Shown piece by piece: positions 10,329 through 20,437 of a stretch of DNA of 64,000 nt. Both the position numbers and the translations under genes were made by a program. The DNA comes from Shinisaurus crocodilurus (Eukaryota; Chordata; Lepidosauria; Squamata; Shinisauridae), in the NCBI GenBank assembly GCA_021292165.1, contig CM037877.1, positions 7,741,980 to 7,805,979 on the forward strand, in the 5' to 3' direction. The notes beneath the pieces were generated by a model, which worked only from the letters and a program-made list of their open reading frames with translations, ran no database searches and was not told where the DNA came from. How positions within the stretch are numbered: the first letter of the stretch is position 1; the number at the start of each line of letters is the position of its first letter.

Positions 10329-10680
10329 CCTCTGTGCACATTCTTTCAGTGTGTGGAGGGGCTCATGTGTACCCCAAGATGAAAAGTCAAACCTCTAGAG
10401 CATCCATCTTCATTCCTTGTATTCCTCTATGTTAAGTGTTTACATATTTTCAAGCCTATCTACATAACCAAAAGATCTAGAAAAACTTGCTTTTTATTAT
10501 TAAATGAAAGCTGAAAGGAAGGTCTGTTGATAAACGTCAGCTTGAAATTTGGGTCAGAGAGGAGATGAAAGTTACCTCGAAACTGTCCTCCTCAGCTCAC
10601 TATTCCCCCCCCCACCTTTATTGCCACAACTTTTGCAGCTTCCATTTTCCCTCCAGAAGTCCCCCCAGAATGACACAATG

Positions 10681-10866
10681 TAGTAGTAGTAGTAGGCGAT
10701 CACTCGTGACCAAGTACCGGTAAGATTGTCTTCCAGAATAAAATTACAAAAAGAAAATTATAAAAAGAGGAAATTCTAAAAAAATGTGTAGACTCTAGCG
10801 ATGGGTCCGTAAGTGACTGTGGAGGCCAATTCTAGATCCACACAGCTTCCCACAGTGAGATAGTGT
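10681..10866 (-). mobile_element. LINE 3' end encoding a C2H2-like finger tail, copy 1
   Basis: On the minus strand from about 10866, the frame reads SHCGKLCGSRIGLHSHLRTH followed by R and a stop, a C-x3-C...H-x4-H finger of the kind found at the C-terminus of some LINE polyproteins. A short 3' UTR and a (CTA)n tail follow (TAG units at 10681-10696 on the plus strand). The same block is at 37057-37222. The clade is not certain. Confidence 0.7.
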
Positions 10867-10869
10867 CAT

Positions 10870-11265
10870 TACCAGGAGAGTTCTGGGAAATGGCAATTGG
10901 TGTCTGCCAGCCCCCCTACCCAAAAGTCACCACTCTGTCAGTAAGGCCCTCCTCTTTCACATCCCCTTACCACTGGCCAAATGGCACCTCCATTTTCACC
11001 TGCCTGCCAACGAGGAAGGTAGTATCCAGATGCTAATATTAAATTAAGACAGTTGCATAGAGTGTGTGGAGAAAGGCCCCATACAAAGGGAGGGCATTCA
11101 ATGCCAGCTGAGTTACTCAAGTAGTGTAGCCAAAGACTCTTCCAATGATGGAGGAAGGAACAGTCCACTGGGCCACTTCCTTGGTGCACTGAAGGGACAA
11201 CGGCTCCTACGATAACAATCCGGGACAAGCACAGAAAGGTGCAAGGTCAACCTGTAGATCACGGA
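10870..11265. other. Unassigned intergenic stretch
   Basis: No known repeat or gene. A 96-codon minus frame (10938-11228) has no recognisable domain. Confidence 0.3.
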
Positions 11266-11269
11266 AAAT

Positions 11270-11400
11270 GAAGCACTTCCAATGCACTAATTAATTACAC
11301 AGCTGGAAAGAGGGGACTGTGGAAAAGGTGAGCGCAATGACATTGCTAACAACAGGAGCCCTCTATTTATCAGTCATAATTAGCTTTCTTCCTCCCTCCC
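11270..11400. other. Candidate conserved non-coding block
   Basis: Repeat-free sequence with ctaattaattacac, a gacattgctaacaa segment and tcataattagctttc. Clustered TAATTA cores and the lack of transposon features are the only support. Confidence 0.28.
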
Positions 11401-11690
11401 CCAGTGCTGCAGCTGTACCAATGTGATGGAGCGGTGATGGGTCGACCCTTTCAGTCCTCTAGGAGACAGTCCCCTCCCTGCCAGCCTGAAGGTGACTAAG
11501 GCTGTGATCTTAAGGACATTGTTGCAGGAGTTAAGTTCCACGGCAGTTCAAGCAAAACTTATTGCAACCGGCTCGGTGTCGACAAACAGCTCGTAGCGTG
11601 AGTAAAACTCTTTCTGGAGCGTACCACTTCGAACTCGAGGTTGGGGGAATTGCATGATTGAAGGATTTCATGTGCCCCACCAATACATAC

Positions 11691-12489
11691 ATAGAATCAT
11701 AAAATCATAGAAAAGTAGAGTTGGAAGGGGCCTACAAGGCCATCGAGTCCAACCCCCTGCTCAATGCAGGAATCCAGGTCAAAGCATCCCTGACAGATGG
11801 CTGTCCAGCCGCACCTTGAATGCCTCCAGAGTGGGAGAGCCCACCACCTCCCTAGGTAGTAGGTTCCATTGTCTTATTGCTCTGACCGTCAGGAAATTTT
11901 TCCTGATATTTAGGTGGAATCTGGGTTCCTGTAATTTGAACCCATTATTCCGTGTCCTGCAAACTGGGATGATCGAGAAGAGATTCTGGCCCTCCTCTGT
12001 GTGACAACCCTTCAAGTACTGGAAGAGTGCGATCATATCTCCCCTCAGTCTCCTCTTCTGAAGGCTAAACATGCCCAGTTCTTTCAGTCTCTCCTCATAG
12101 GGCCTTGTTTCCAGTCCCTTTATCATCCTTGTTACCCTCCTCTGAACCCTCTCCAGTTTGTCTACATCCTTCTGAAAGTGTGGTGCCCAGAACTGGACGC
12201 AATACTCAAGATGAGGCCTAACCAGGGCCGAGTAAAGGGGAATTATCACTTCACGTGATTTGGAAGCAATACTTCTATTAATGCAGCCCAAAATAGCATT
12301 TGCCTTCTTTGCAGCCACATCGCATTTCTGGCTCATATTCAGTTTGTGATCTACCACAATTCCAAGATCCTTCTCACTTGTGGTATTGTTGAGCCAAGTG
12401 TCCCCCATTCTGTAACTCTGCATTTGGTTTCCTTTCCCTAGGTGCAGCACTTGGCATTTATCCCTGTTAAATTTCATTCTGTTGTACAT
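11691..12489 (-). mobile_element. CR1 LINE (subfamily A), 5'-truncated, coding frame preserved
   Basis: Minus-strand CR1 ending in the characteristic 3' terminus (ggccttgtaggccccttcc when reversed) and imperfect ATTCTATGA repeats at 11691-11716. The 5' end is truncated near 12489. Short acatacat-type matches lie at both edges (near 11686 and 12487), possibly a target duplication. The same subfamily is at 53186-53875 and 21424-21612. Confidence 0.9.
11779..12489 (-). pseudogene. CR1 reverse transcriptase C-terminal region, 236-codon open frame
   Basis: The frame runs from the truncation point to the natural stop without a break. Recognisable in order are MKFNRDKCQVLHLG (thumb-side motif after the catalytic site), [67 protein letters not shown] and a WNLLPREVV end. 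The FADD catalytic box and the endonuclease lie upstream of the truncation and are missing. The unbroken frame suggests a young insertion. It is not expected to be active. Confidence 0.92.
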
Positions 12490-12689
12490 ACATACATGCT
12501 GGTAGAAAACTAGTGCATCGGGGAGAAAGATTCAGACCTAATGTTTTTTTTGGCACAATTATTTTTCAGTAAGATTTTTCCCCTCAAGGGGTATTGAGAC
12601 ATGACATCCAATCCCCACCTGCCATTTGAATGGTACAATCCAATAAGAGCTTTACAGTCTGATGAAGTCTAGATGAGGCTTGAAGCCAT

Positions 12690-12873
12690 TCCATCCTGTA
12701 CTGTATTTTAAATCTGCACTGCTGCTAATTTCTATGTGGTTATATATACTGTAATTCTAAACTTTAAACTTTGTATATTATATTTTATTGTGTCGTACTG
12801 TATGGTTTCAATTGTTGTGAACCTCCCAGAGTTCTTTGGCTATTGGGCAGTATAGAAATGTAATAATAGATAA
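12690..12873 (+). mobile_element. L2-type LINE 3' UTR fragment
   Basis: Ends in the shared terminal block (gttctttggctattgggcag, then tatagaaatgtaataata), with the usual AT-rich 3' UTR before it. Confidence 0.65.
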
Positions 12874-12874
12874 A

Positions 12875-13260
12875 GCGAACTTACCTAATTTTGCACTTTT
12901 CCTTAGAAATCTGCATTCCTCAGAATTTTGCAATGGATTTCTCCAATAAATTTTAAAAAAGTATAGAAATGGAGAAATGCACACAAATGCATACAAATCT
13001 TCATGCAAATTTAAAGAGGAATACCACATTGCTCAAGATGAACCAAACTGAAGACTGGAAAAATAAGAAAACGAGAGCAGCCAAAATGGACAGTTTTGTG
13101 CATTCTGAGAGAAAGGGTGGGTGAGACTTTTTGCCCAGTTTCCTTACACCACACACATGCCCCCCCTTTTCTGCTGAACTAAAGGACCCCAAAGGCTTTA
13201 TGCAAGTATGGGATCTTTTCAAATGGTTAGTTCTCCTCCTCATCTCATGCCCCATTTCAA
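12875..13260. other. A/T-rich decayed MITE-like stretch
   Basis: Repeated phrases such as gaaatgcacacaaatgcatac and ttcatgcaaattt resemble the interior of the TAGGGATG-ended elements at 17833-18394 and 18755-19154, but the termini are not identifiable. Confidence 0.35.
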
Positions 13261-13309
13261 AGGGGTGATCAAGTTGCTATTGTACTCAGTGCTATGCTAT
13301 TGATTAAAC

Positions 13310-13450
13310 CAGGGGTGGGGGGAACCTGTGGCCCTCCAGATGTCATTGGACTTCAACTCCCATCATCCCTGACCATTGGCTATGCTGGCTGGAGCTTATG
13401 GGAGTTGGAGTCCAAGAACATCTGGAAGGTCACCATTCTCCCCATCCTTG
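13310..13450. mobile_element. Palindromic hAT MITE (CAGGGGTGGG ends)
   Basis: Arms are inverted copies: caggggtggg... at the left, ...ccccatccttg at the right, with ttcaactcccatcatccc opposite atgggagttggagtcc. Flanks gattaaac (13302-13309) and tcctacac (13451-13458) are diverged, but both have TA at positions 4-5. Confidence 0.65.
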
Positions 13451-13514
13451 TCCTACACATGCTACATCCATCATAATGATGGCTATTTCAATCATTCATA
13501 TTCAGTTTATGGTA

Positions 13515-13590
13515 GAGGCAGTATCTGAACCCAGGGCTTCCTGATCTGTATTGCTTCTTCTCTCGGTCACTGCACCACACTTGCTAGCCT
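13515..13590 (-). mobile_element. SINE head fragment
   Basis: Reverse reading gives a gcagtgaccgagag...aggaagccctgggttcagat pattern, resembling the B-box side of a tRNA-derived SINE. Short and diverged. Confidence 0.35.
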
Positions 13591-13601
13591 TCTGCCTCCC
13601 C

Positions 13602-13618
13602 AAGCCCTAACCCTAACC
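13602..13618. repeat. Short interstitial telomere-like repeat
   Basis: ccctaaccctaaccca, a little over two CCCTAA units. Too short to be more than suggestive. Confidence 0.5.
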
Positions 13619-13729
13619 CAAATTCCCAAGCAACGCTGCCTACCAGATCAAACCAAATGGACGGTTGCTTGACAGGTCAATGCACTGAGAGCTGGATCTA
13701 GCCTAGCTCCCTGGCAATGCAAAAATGGA

Positions 13730-13960
13730 CAAAGAAGCTAAAGCGGCGTAATGGGTAGAGACGGCTTGGCAAAGGGAATGAATCGGCTCGAAAAAGTTCA
13801 CAATTAATCTTTGCCCTGTCAAGTAATGGCCTGATAATGCAGGAATTTAATGGGAACAACTCCTACTAGTTCACAAGCATCCATTAGACTGGGTTATCAG
13901 GAGACAGTAATGACCTTACCTCCATTTCCTCGCCTTTTCAGATGGGTGTATATCCTCTGA
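13730..13960. other. Candidate conserved non-coding block
   Basis: About 230 bp free of recognisable repeats, with acaattaatctttgcc, caagtaatggcctgataatg, a gaatttaatggg segment and agtaatgacc. This density of homeodomain- and bHLH-type short motifs resembles vertebrate enhancers. No direct proof. Confidence 0.35.
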
Positions 13961-14024
13961 TGTGTACTAAAGTCCCCAAAACCATCTTTCTGGCTCAGTG
14001 ACACAAAACACCCCTTTCACTAAA

Positions 14025-14048
14025 CATATATATATATATATATATATA
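14025..14048. repeat. (AT)n microsatellite
   Basis: About 11 AT units. Confidence 0.9.
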
Positions 14049-14199
14049 GTAGCAAATGTCAGCATCTCCATGTGAATGCTGACAAAACTAGACTGATTTT
14101 ATGGAAGTCCCAACATTCAGAGACATATTGATGAATCACCTACATACTGATATGACTTAATTTTTCCAGTGAGGATACTTAAGTGGCCAAAAAGGAACC

Positions 14200-14225
14200 A
14201 CACACACACACACACACACACACAC
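14200..14225. repeat. (CA)n microsatellite
   Basis: About 13 CA units. Confidence 0.9.
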
Positions 14226-14743
14226 ATGCGAGCACAAGCTTGCCTCCCTCATTTCACCCACTTTTGTGCCCCTCCCAATCTCTGAAATGCACCCTAGCTT
14301 TGCACCCTGCAAATAGGTTGATGTGGGAGGGGGATATTTTGGTCTAATGCCAGCAATGCCACTGAGACTGGGGGAATATTTCCCACCTGAAAATGGGCAG
14401 ATGCAGATCCAGAACCCTGTTCAGCTTCAGCAGGCCTTCAGAACTATTTTCTTCGCATTTGTTTTGGCTGCTTAATCTCCATGTCAGAGCTCCAATTACA
14501 GCATTCCACCGCTGTCTAGCATTTTTATTTGACTGTCTTTATTGTTTATGATTGTTATTTGATTGCTTTATTGATTGTATGATTGTTATTTTATTGATTC
14601 GATGATGGTTCCCTATCTTGGGGATACTTTGTTGGAAGGCAGGTTAATTCCCCCTCCCAAGTAAACCAACAATTATAAAAGAGAAAACCAAGTTGGTGCA
14701 TACAAGGTCTTGTGGGTGGCTCATGTATTTCTTTGGATCCAAA

Positions 14744-14744
<1 letters not shown>

Positions 14745-14774
<30 letters not shown>
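14745..14774. repeat. (GT)n microsatellite
   Basis: About 15 GT units. On the minus strand it gives a spurious Thr-His frame. Confidence 0.9.
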
Positions 14775-14777
<3 letters not shown>

Positions 14778-15102
14778 AAAATATTGTGATTCACCTTCAA
14801 CCCTAGGGACAGGTTGGAGAGTTATCATCCAAATGTAGCCTTGCCATCACCAAATTTGGCAGGGAGTTCTCTCTGAGCAGCATAATTCTTGTGCTATATT
14901 CAAATATGCAAGGGCACATAGGTGTGTGTGTTCTCAGCATCTGTCCTGCTGCTATGGAACTCTGTTCTCTTGGAGACTCAGCAAAGTTTGGGCTTGCCTT
15001 GAACATCTTTTAGAAGTGCTGTATGGACTTTCTTCCTGGCTGGAATGTCTCATGTGCTTAAGCTAGTCAAAGTTTGGGTTTCTCATAAAGTATCCTCTAA
15101 GG

Positions 15103-15240
15103 AAGCCTTCCCAATCAGGTGCCCTAGTCCAGACATTCTGGGCTAGAAGTCCCAACATGCCTGATGATTGGCCATGCTGGCAGGGGCTGATGGGAGTTGA
15201 AGACCAAAACATCTGGAAGGAACCAGATTGAGGAAGGCTG
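15103..15240. mobile_element. Palindromic hAT MITE with target duplication
   Basis: Ends aagccttccc and aggaaggctg, with inverted interior blocks (gaagtcccaacatgcc / gatgggagttgaag). The 8-bp flanks CTCTAAGG (15095-15102) and CTCTATGG (15241-15248) match at 7 of 8 positions. Same family as 3000-3137. Confidence 0.85.
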
Positions 15241-15535
15241 CTCTATGGTTTGTTTAAATGGACAATATCATACTTAAATGGGATGTTTTGTATGCATGCA
15301 CAGCATTATTCTCTGAGCCTTGAGGAAAGGCTAGGCCAGAGACAGACAAGTGGTCTCAGGCAAGCAATTTTCATCTGGCAACCCTACCCAACTGTAATTG
15401 TGGTACAATGCTTGTTGATCATTTTCCTCATGAGGAAAAGAAGATTGTTTCCAAAAGCCATAGGAGGCAGAAATATTCCACAGGCTAAGGCTACAGCTCT
15501 CCCCTCTTTGGGTTTTGGATGTTCTTAGGCATGCT

Positions 15536-15758
15536 TGAGGAATTCAGTCTTTCAGAATTCCAACAGGAATGGACCAGATCTGCACCTCTCAAATGAATGT
15601 GCAGATCGGAATGCAGCTATTCAACAGCTTTTGCACATCTCTGAATAGCGCGTCCCATTATCGCATCCCAATCTCTGCAGTTTAAATGTCAAAAACAAAA
15701 GAAACTTTTAAATACATATTTTCCAAGAAAATACACATTCAAATATGTATGGAGATAT

Positions 15759-15800
<42 letters not shown>

Positions 15801-15850
15801 ATGTATATATATATATATATGATATTTTTTTAAAAAAATCCCGTATTAGT
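15536..15850 (+). mobile_element. Unnamed repeat family, copy 1 (paired with 33053-33430)
   Basis: Starts with ttgaggaattcagtctt and shares ordered blocks with 33053-33430: gatctgcacctctca, aatgtgcag, and repeated aaatacatatttt-type segments. The right part is overrun by (GT)n and (AT)n. No coding frame and no clear terminal repeat. Confidence 0.5.
15758..15822. repeat. Compound (GT)n(AT)n microsatellite
   Basis: About 18 GT units with minor breaks, then about 9 AT units. Confidence 0.93.
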
Positions 15851-15859
15851 GCAAGAATG

Positions 15860-17150
15860 GAATAATGAGTAAAAACATGTGAAAATGACACAGGCCAGGA
15901 ATAGACAGCTTTGCATTCCCTTGATGTCCTGCCCTAGCCATGCTTCAAGGCACAAGCACATGTGGATGTGTTCCATTATTGAGAAGCCCTTGCAAGCGAG
16001 GTCAGAGGTAGCTAGAAGGTAGATCTGGATCTACTGGTAGAACTCTGAGTGATTTCCAGTAGATCGACAAGAATTTCTGACTCTCAACTGTTTAAACTGT
16101 TATTTAACAGGAACACAATGATTTCCTCTCCTCCCATCATAAATTATACTGCCGAAATGATGATGAAAGCTTGGAGTAATGTCTTCTGCTCCAGGCTGTG
16201 GTTGGTGGACCAAGTTGGAGTTCTAGTAAGAACAAAACAAACAAACAAAAGCCATAAGTAGTGCCGAATGCATTGCAGATCCTGACCTGTACATGGTCCC
16301 TATGATTTCTGGTCTTTGAGAACTCAAGCAGAGCTGAGCAGAAATGTCTCCGAACATTTTTCTCCCCTGAGGAATGTTCTGAGATTTCTCTTTTCTCTCA
16401 CCCCCACACTTCACTAGAAAAAGAAAGCCACTTTGCAGATTTTTCCCTGAATATTCTCCACCATTTTTTTTGTGTGTGTGGTCACCATTCCTCTCCCTTC
16501 TAAACAATGCGCCAGAATAATTCCATTTACTGGGTTTGGATGATAGACCAGAGTGGCTTATCCCTCTCTTCCCCTGCCCCCATGCATGCACGGGCTGTTG
16601 TAGGGTTCTGGGTGGCTTGTTACCCATGGCAATAAGACATCCTGGCTGGGTTTGCATGGCATGACAAGCCTCGCTGCCAAGGGAAATTATGCAAATCACC
16701 TTGGCACATGACCAACATGCATGGGGGGGGGAAGAGAGAAATAAGCCACAGTGGCTTATTTCTTCTCTGTGATTGTGCAAAGGGGTGACCCTTTGGTCTG
16801 GGACATTGTTTAGGATACAAAATGGTGGTAAGGGAAAAAGGGAAAGGAAAAAAGAAAGAAAGAAGTAGTGGTCTGAGAAACTGTTGGAGATCTTCTCCAC
16901 CCACTGGAGAAATCAGGTGAAATGGTCATCGTCATCCCCCCCCCACCCAAATTCTCTGCCCACACATGGAACGGAGAATTTCAAGAGACCACCTACACCC
17001 AGCACTAGAAAAGAGTATACAGCTTTCACTGGCCAGCACCAATTTCCTGGACCTCATTTGGTCTTGTCTGTGGGATTGGGGGGTGAGAGATGGGGATGAA
17101 GCATGGCTACCACCCTCAGCTTTCAAATGCGTCCTCGTCCTTGGCCATAA
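15860..17150. other. Unassigned intergenic stretch
   Basis: About 1.3 kb with no identified gene or transposon. A 225-codon minus frame (16223-16900) is open, but its composition is random-like and no domain or splice context is visible. Confidence 0.3.
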
Positions 17151-17154
17151 AGCA

Positions 17155-17370
17155 ATGTAAATCAAGCATCTACCTAATTGTGTGTTCATATAGGGCTTAA
17201 TTGGTAATATCCCCTGCAACGGAGCTCCTGAGCCTTCGGTGTGCACGGAGTTCCTCTCTCACAGACTAATGAGCTTCATGCCACAACAAACATTTTAGAT
17301 CTGTTGTTCTAATTCATTAACATAATGGGCAATATAATAAGCAGTTATGATAATAAAGCCTAATAAGAAG
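17155..17370. other. Candidate conserved non-coding block
   Basis: Repeat-free AT-rich block with ctacctaattgtgtg, gggcttaattggtaat, attcattaacataatggg and gttatgataataaagcc segments. Clustered TAAT cores and ordinary complexity suggest constraint but do not prove it. Confidence 0.38.
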
Positions 17371-17584
17371 AACAAGGAGCACTTATTCCTGCCAGCAGCA
17401 GCACTTCCCTGGGCCATGGCAGTGAAGGCAGGGGTTTGGAAGAAGAGTGTGCGCTCAGGATGTGCCTCAAGCATGCATTGTTTTTTCGACAACATCCCTG
17501 TGCTAGGCTGTTGATGCTGCCGTGAGGGGGCAGACGCCCTGGCCTTTTACCGGGCACACTGCAGGAGCACATCTGATTGATGCA

Positions 17585-17758
17585 AGCTACAGTGGTGGTA
17601 ACCCAGTGCTTTGCATGCAAGATCCCAGGTTCAATCTCTGGGGTCTCCAGATGGGGCAGAAAAAAGACTCTGAAACTCTGGACAGCTTCTGCCAGTCAAG
17701 GTAGACTGCACTGAGCCGTATGGATGGGCCAGTGGTCTGGCGACTTGATAGAAAGGAA
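17585..17758 (+). mobile_element. tRNA-derived SINE (tRNA-Ala-like head)
   Basis: The head has tgctttgcatgcaagatccc followed by aggttcaatctct (B box), in the arrangement of a tRNA-Ala(TGC)-like promoter. The body runs ctctggacagcttctgccag, then gtagactgcactgagc, then a gaccaatggtct-like block, and ends near aggaaacag. It lies tail-to-tail with the minus-strand copy that follows. Confidence 0.75.
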
Positions 17759-17832
17759 ACAGACACAGGAAGCTGCCTTTTACTGGGTCACACCATTGGT
17801 CCATTGATGCTGACACTGACTGGCAGCTGGCC

Positions 17833-18394
17833 TAGGGATGTGCGACGCATCAAAACTGGAGCTCATTGAGGTTCTCTGAATTCTACCTTGACTTGCGTCT
17901 GTATCAGATTGTGAGATTTGTTTTTGGGTTTTTTGCACAGAAATGTGTGCACATTTTCTATTTATTTGTTTATTTATTTATTAATTTATTTAATATCTGG
18001 GCAGTTCACAAAACAAAACTTAAAGCCATAAAGCGCAATAGCGTAGTAAACATAGTATAAAAATCATACATTTAAAACAGAATAAAACCAAGTAGGCAGG
18101 AACCAAGATAAAAGCCATTGATGTACCCATCACAATTGTGCACACTTTTTTTTTTTAAAAAAAAATCCCACCGATTAAGGCCCGTTTGTGCGCATTTTTC
18201 AAAAGTACACATTTATAGGCACGTCTTTTCAACGGCACATATAATGTATAATATATTGGTACATGAATCACATTGTAAGCTCGGAAATGTATAGATTTCA
18301 ACCGCTGATTGTGTTTGAGTCTGCATTCGGTCCAGGAGGTGCAATTAATTCTGGTAAAAGAAAGGAACCAAAACAAATTTCTCATACATCCATA
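17833..18394 (+). mobile_element. TAGGGATG-ended A/T-rich MITE inside a SINE (nest level 2)
   Basis: Left end TAGGGATGTGCGACG, right end ctcatacatccata (one change from CATCCCTA). Its interior has the family phrases ctggagctcattgaggttc, gcgcatttttcaaaagtac and aagctcggaaatgtat. The flanks gcagctgg and gcagcagc agree at their first five bases and come from the SINE it interrupts. Relatives: 18755-19154, 26930-27387, 27589-28127. Confidence 0.8.
17950..18126 (-). mobile_element. LINE 3' fragment inside the MITE (nest level 3)
   Basis: A minus-strand L2-type 3' end: tattta repeats, then atatctgggcagttcac, then a decayed body ending near gatgtacccatcac. It interrupts the family phrase gtgcacattttc / tgtgcacacttt of the host MITE. 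Confidence 0.7.
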
Positions 18395-18754
18395 GCAGCA
18401 GCTCTCCAGGGTTTCAGGCAGGAGTTTCTCCAGCCTTACCTGGAGATGCCGGGTATGGAACCTGGGACCTTCTGCGTGCAAGGCAGGGTCTCTACCGCTG
18501 AGCCACGGCCCCTCCAAAGCAATTTCCTAATGTCTCGGCCTAGCCAATGTGCCCTGAGCCAAGTCCGCGTTGGTCCTTTGTTCCTCTGGATGGCACGCAG
18601 GGAAGAAAACATTTCCAGCATGTGTTGTCCTATTTGCATTCTGGAGGAACTGAACTGGTGGAGGTGGGAAATTCTCAAACTAATCCGTCAAGGAATGCTG
18701 TGAAGAAATGTAGTGTTTTCCCCACTCCCAATGCCAAACTAAAAGCAAATAATC

Positions 18755-19154
18755 CATGTGCTGATCAGGATTTACCAAGTTCGCACCTTCTAGAGGGAAC
18801 ACGAACTCGGACGCAATCTAGGTTCAAAGTCTGTATACTTCTGAACTTGCAATGTGATTCACAACACACACACACACACACCCATTCATTTGGCAGCATC
18901 TGTACATTTGAAAAATGCACAGGGAAAATGCACACAAATATGCATTAATCAATGGGAGAAGAATCCGTACATTTCTAAGATGCGCACAACTGATGCATAC
19001 ATTTGGAGAAATACACATGAAAATACACATGGATTTTCATGCAAAAACAAAACAAAACAAAAACAAAGCTCACACTCCGATATTAGCTTGAGTCAAAACA
19101 AGCTTCTATCTAGACGGAACTCTGAGACCTAGTTTTGCTGATTTGCACATCCCT
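18755..19154 (-). mobile_element. TAGGGATG-ended A/T-rich MITE
   Basis: Minus-strand copy ending gatttgcacatccct at 19140-19154, with family phrases in reverse order (caagttcgcaccttct, aaaaatgcacaggg, aatcaatgggagaagaat, tgagtcaaaacaagctt). It contains an (AC)n array at 18867-18882. Confidence 0.7.
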
Positions 19155-19529
19155 CGCTGTTGAGGACAAGCGTCCTGAACAGTGGGGATGCTTGTGAACA
19201 TTTTGTGTCAATTTGGAACATGTTTGCACCTGAATATTTTTGAATGGTACCAATCTAGAATGGAAATAGGGATCATATTTCTGAATCCAAACCCTGCACA
19301 TATGTATGGAAAAAAACCTCTTCCTTGTATGGGGAAAATTGGAAAATATGGGGGAAAGGTTTAATGTAGCCCTCTCTGATATGCTCATTTACTTCATGCA
19401 GAGAGTTTTTAATGTGGGAGGAGCTTTCAAAAGTATATATACCCCTCCACAGTCTAAAGAGGTACATTCCAAAACCAACCTGATCACCTTGTTCTGCTGA
19501 ATGTGTAGAAAGGCTCTAGATTGCACAAA

Positions 19530-19690
19530 CATTGTGCAATTAAGCCAATTACACATGCCATGAACAACACTTATTCTGTAGTAATTTATACTGCTGTCTG
19601 GCCTTTGGAAGGGAAAACACAATGAGCAATTGTGGTTAATAACAGGCATGCAATGGCCAACAATGATTTGCATCCTCTTTGGGGAAAATG
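19530..19690. other. Candidate conserved non-coding block
   Basis: Repeat-free block with gtgcaattaagccaattac, agtaatttatactgctg, a gtggttaataacagg segment and acaatgatttgcatcc (octamer-like). Possible enhancer. Confidence 0.35.
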
Positions 19691-19994
19691 CATCTTGGCT
19701 TGTACGGATAAGTGTCCCTAATGGGATGACAACATACAGGAAGTGGTGTGAAATCTGAAAACAACAAATCGAAGGGCAAGATCCACACTTTCCTAAATTC
19801 TCATAATTAGAGTTTTTATTCTCCTTCTCCTTGTTCCTAGTTGTGAATGTTGTTGGACCTCAACGTTTTAAGAAAAGGAATAAGGGGGGGGGGGGAGAGA
19901 CACCACAGGTGTTGAAATATTGAATTTAGGAAAAACAGATGACTTAAAGTGATGACTTAGTCATGAAAGTGATGACTGGGCAGCGCCATCCTAT

Positions 19995-20437
19995 GTTGGA
20001 TTGCCCGGAGGATTACGGGCATCTTATTGAGTGCAGGAGAAGCGCAGCAGATAGGATTGCCACGGTGATCCCCTGGCCCTCAAAAACATCTAGGCGGCCG
20101 ATTTCGGCCATCTGGATGTTTTACACCTCCTCCCAAGGAGGAGATGCTGAGGCACGGCCTGGATTGTGTGGCAGCCAGTGATGCCTCACTCCTCCCCTCC
20201 TTGCTCCCCAGGAACGCCCCCACCCACGGGGAACCTGAAGTCTGTCTTCGATTTCCCTGCTGGCACAGAAAGGACCATGCCAGCTACCAGGTGGGGGGGG
20301 GGAGGTGCTCCATACTCGGACTCCCCACTGCGACCTCAGAGGAGATTTCTGAGGTTGCAGTGGGGAGCCCAAAAACTATTGTATGCCCCCCCCCCCAGGC
20401 ATGGTCGGGGAACCATAGGATTGTGCCCTAAGGCATT
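19995..20437 (-). mobile_element. GC-rich MITE family, copy 1
   Basis: Read on the minus strand it starts from a gggcacaatcctatggttcc end and finishes with a gatgcccgtaatcctcc end. It shares the blocks cgacctcagaaat, atgccagga and gaaatcggccg with plus-strand copies at 35131-35600 and 36442-36800. No coding frame. It contains G and C homopolymers. Confidence 0.55.

Larger units (their letters stand above)
17762..18520 (-). mobile_element. tRNA-derived SINE split by a MITE (nest level 1)
   Basis: The SINE continues across two pieces. 18395-18520 holds the tRNA-Ala-like head (on the minus strand ggctcagcggtagaga, ccttgcacgcagaagg, ggttccatacc) and the upper body. 17762-17832 holds the lower body and 3' end (ccagtcagtgtcagc ... 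aaaggcagcttcct). The break falls inside the 'gctgctgccagtcagtg' body block. The intervening 562 bp is the MITE at 17833-18394. Confidence 0.85.

Noticed and set aside
16223..16900. 225-codon minus-strand open frame
   Set aside because: Biased, random-like composition (Phe/Ser/Pro runs from pyrimidine tracts), no domain, no splice or start context.
18395..18520. tRNA-Ala gene on the minus strand
   Set aside because: tRNA-like boxes are present, but the acceptor stem does not pair properly and the sequence continues into a SINE body.
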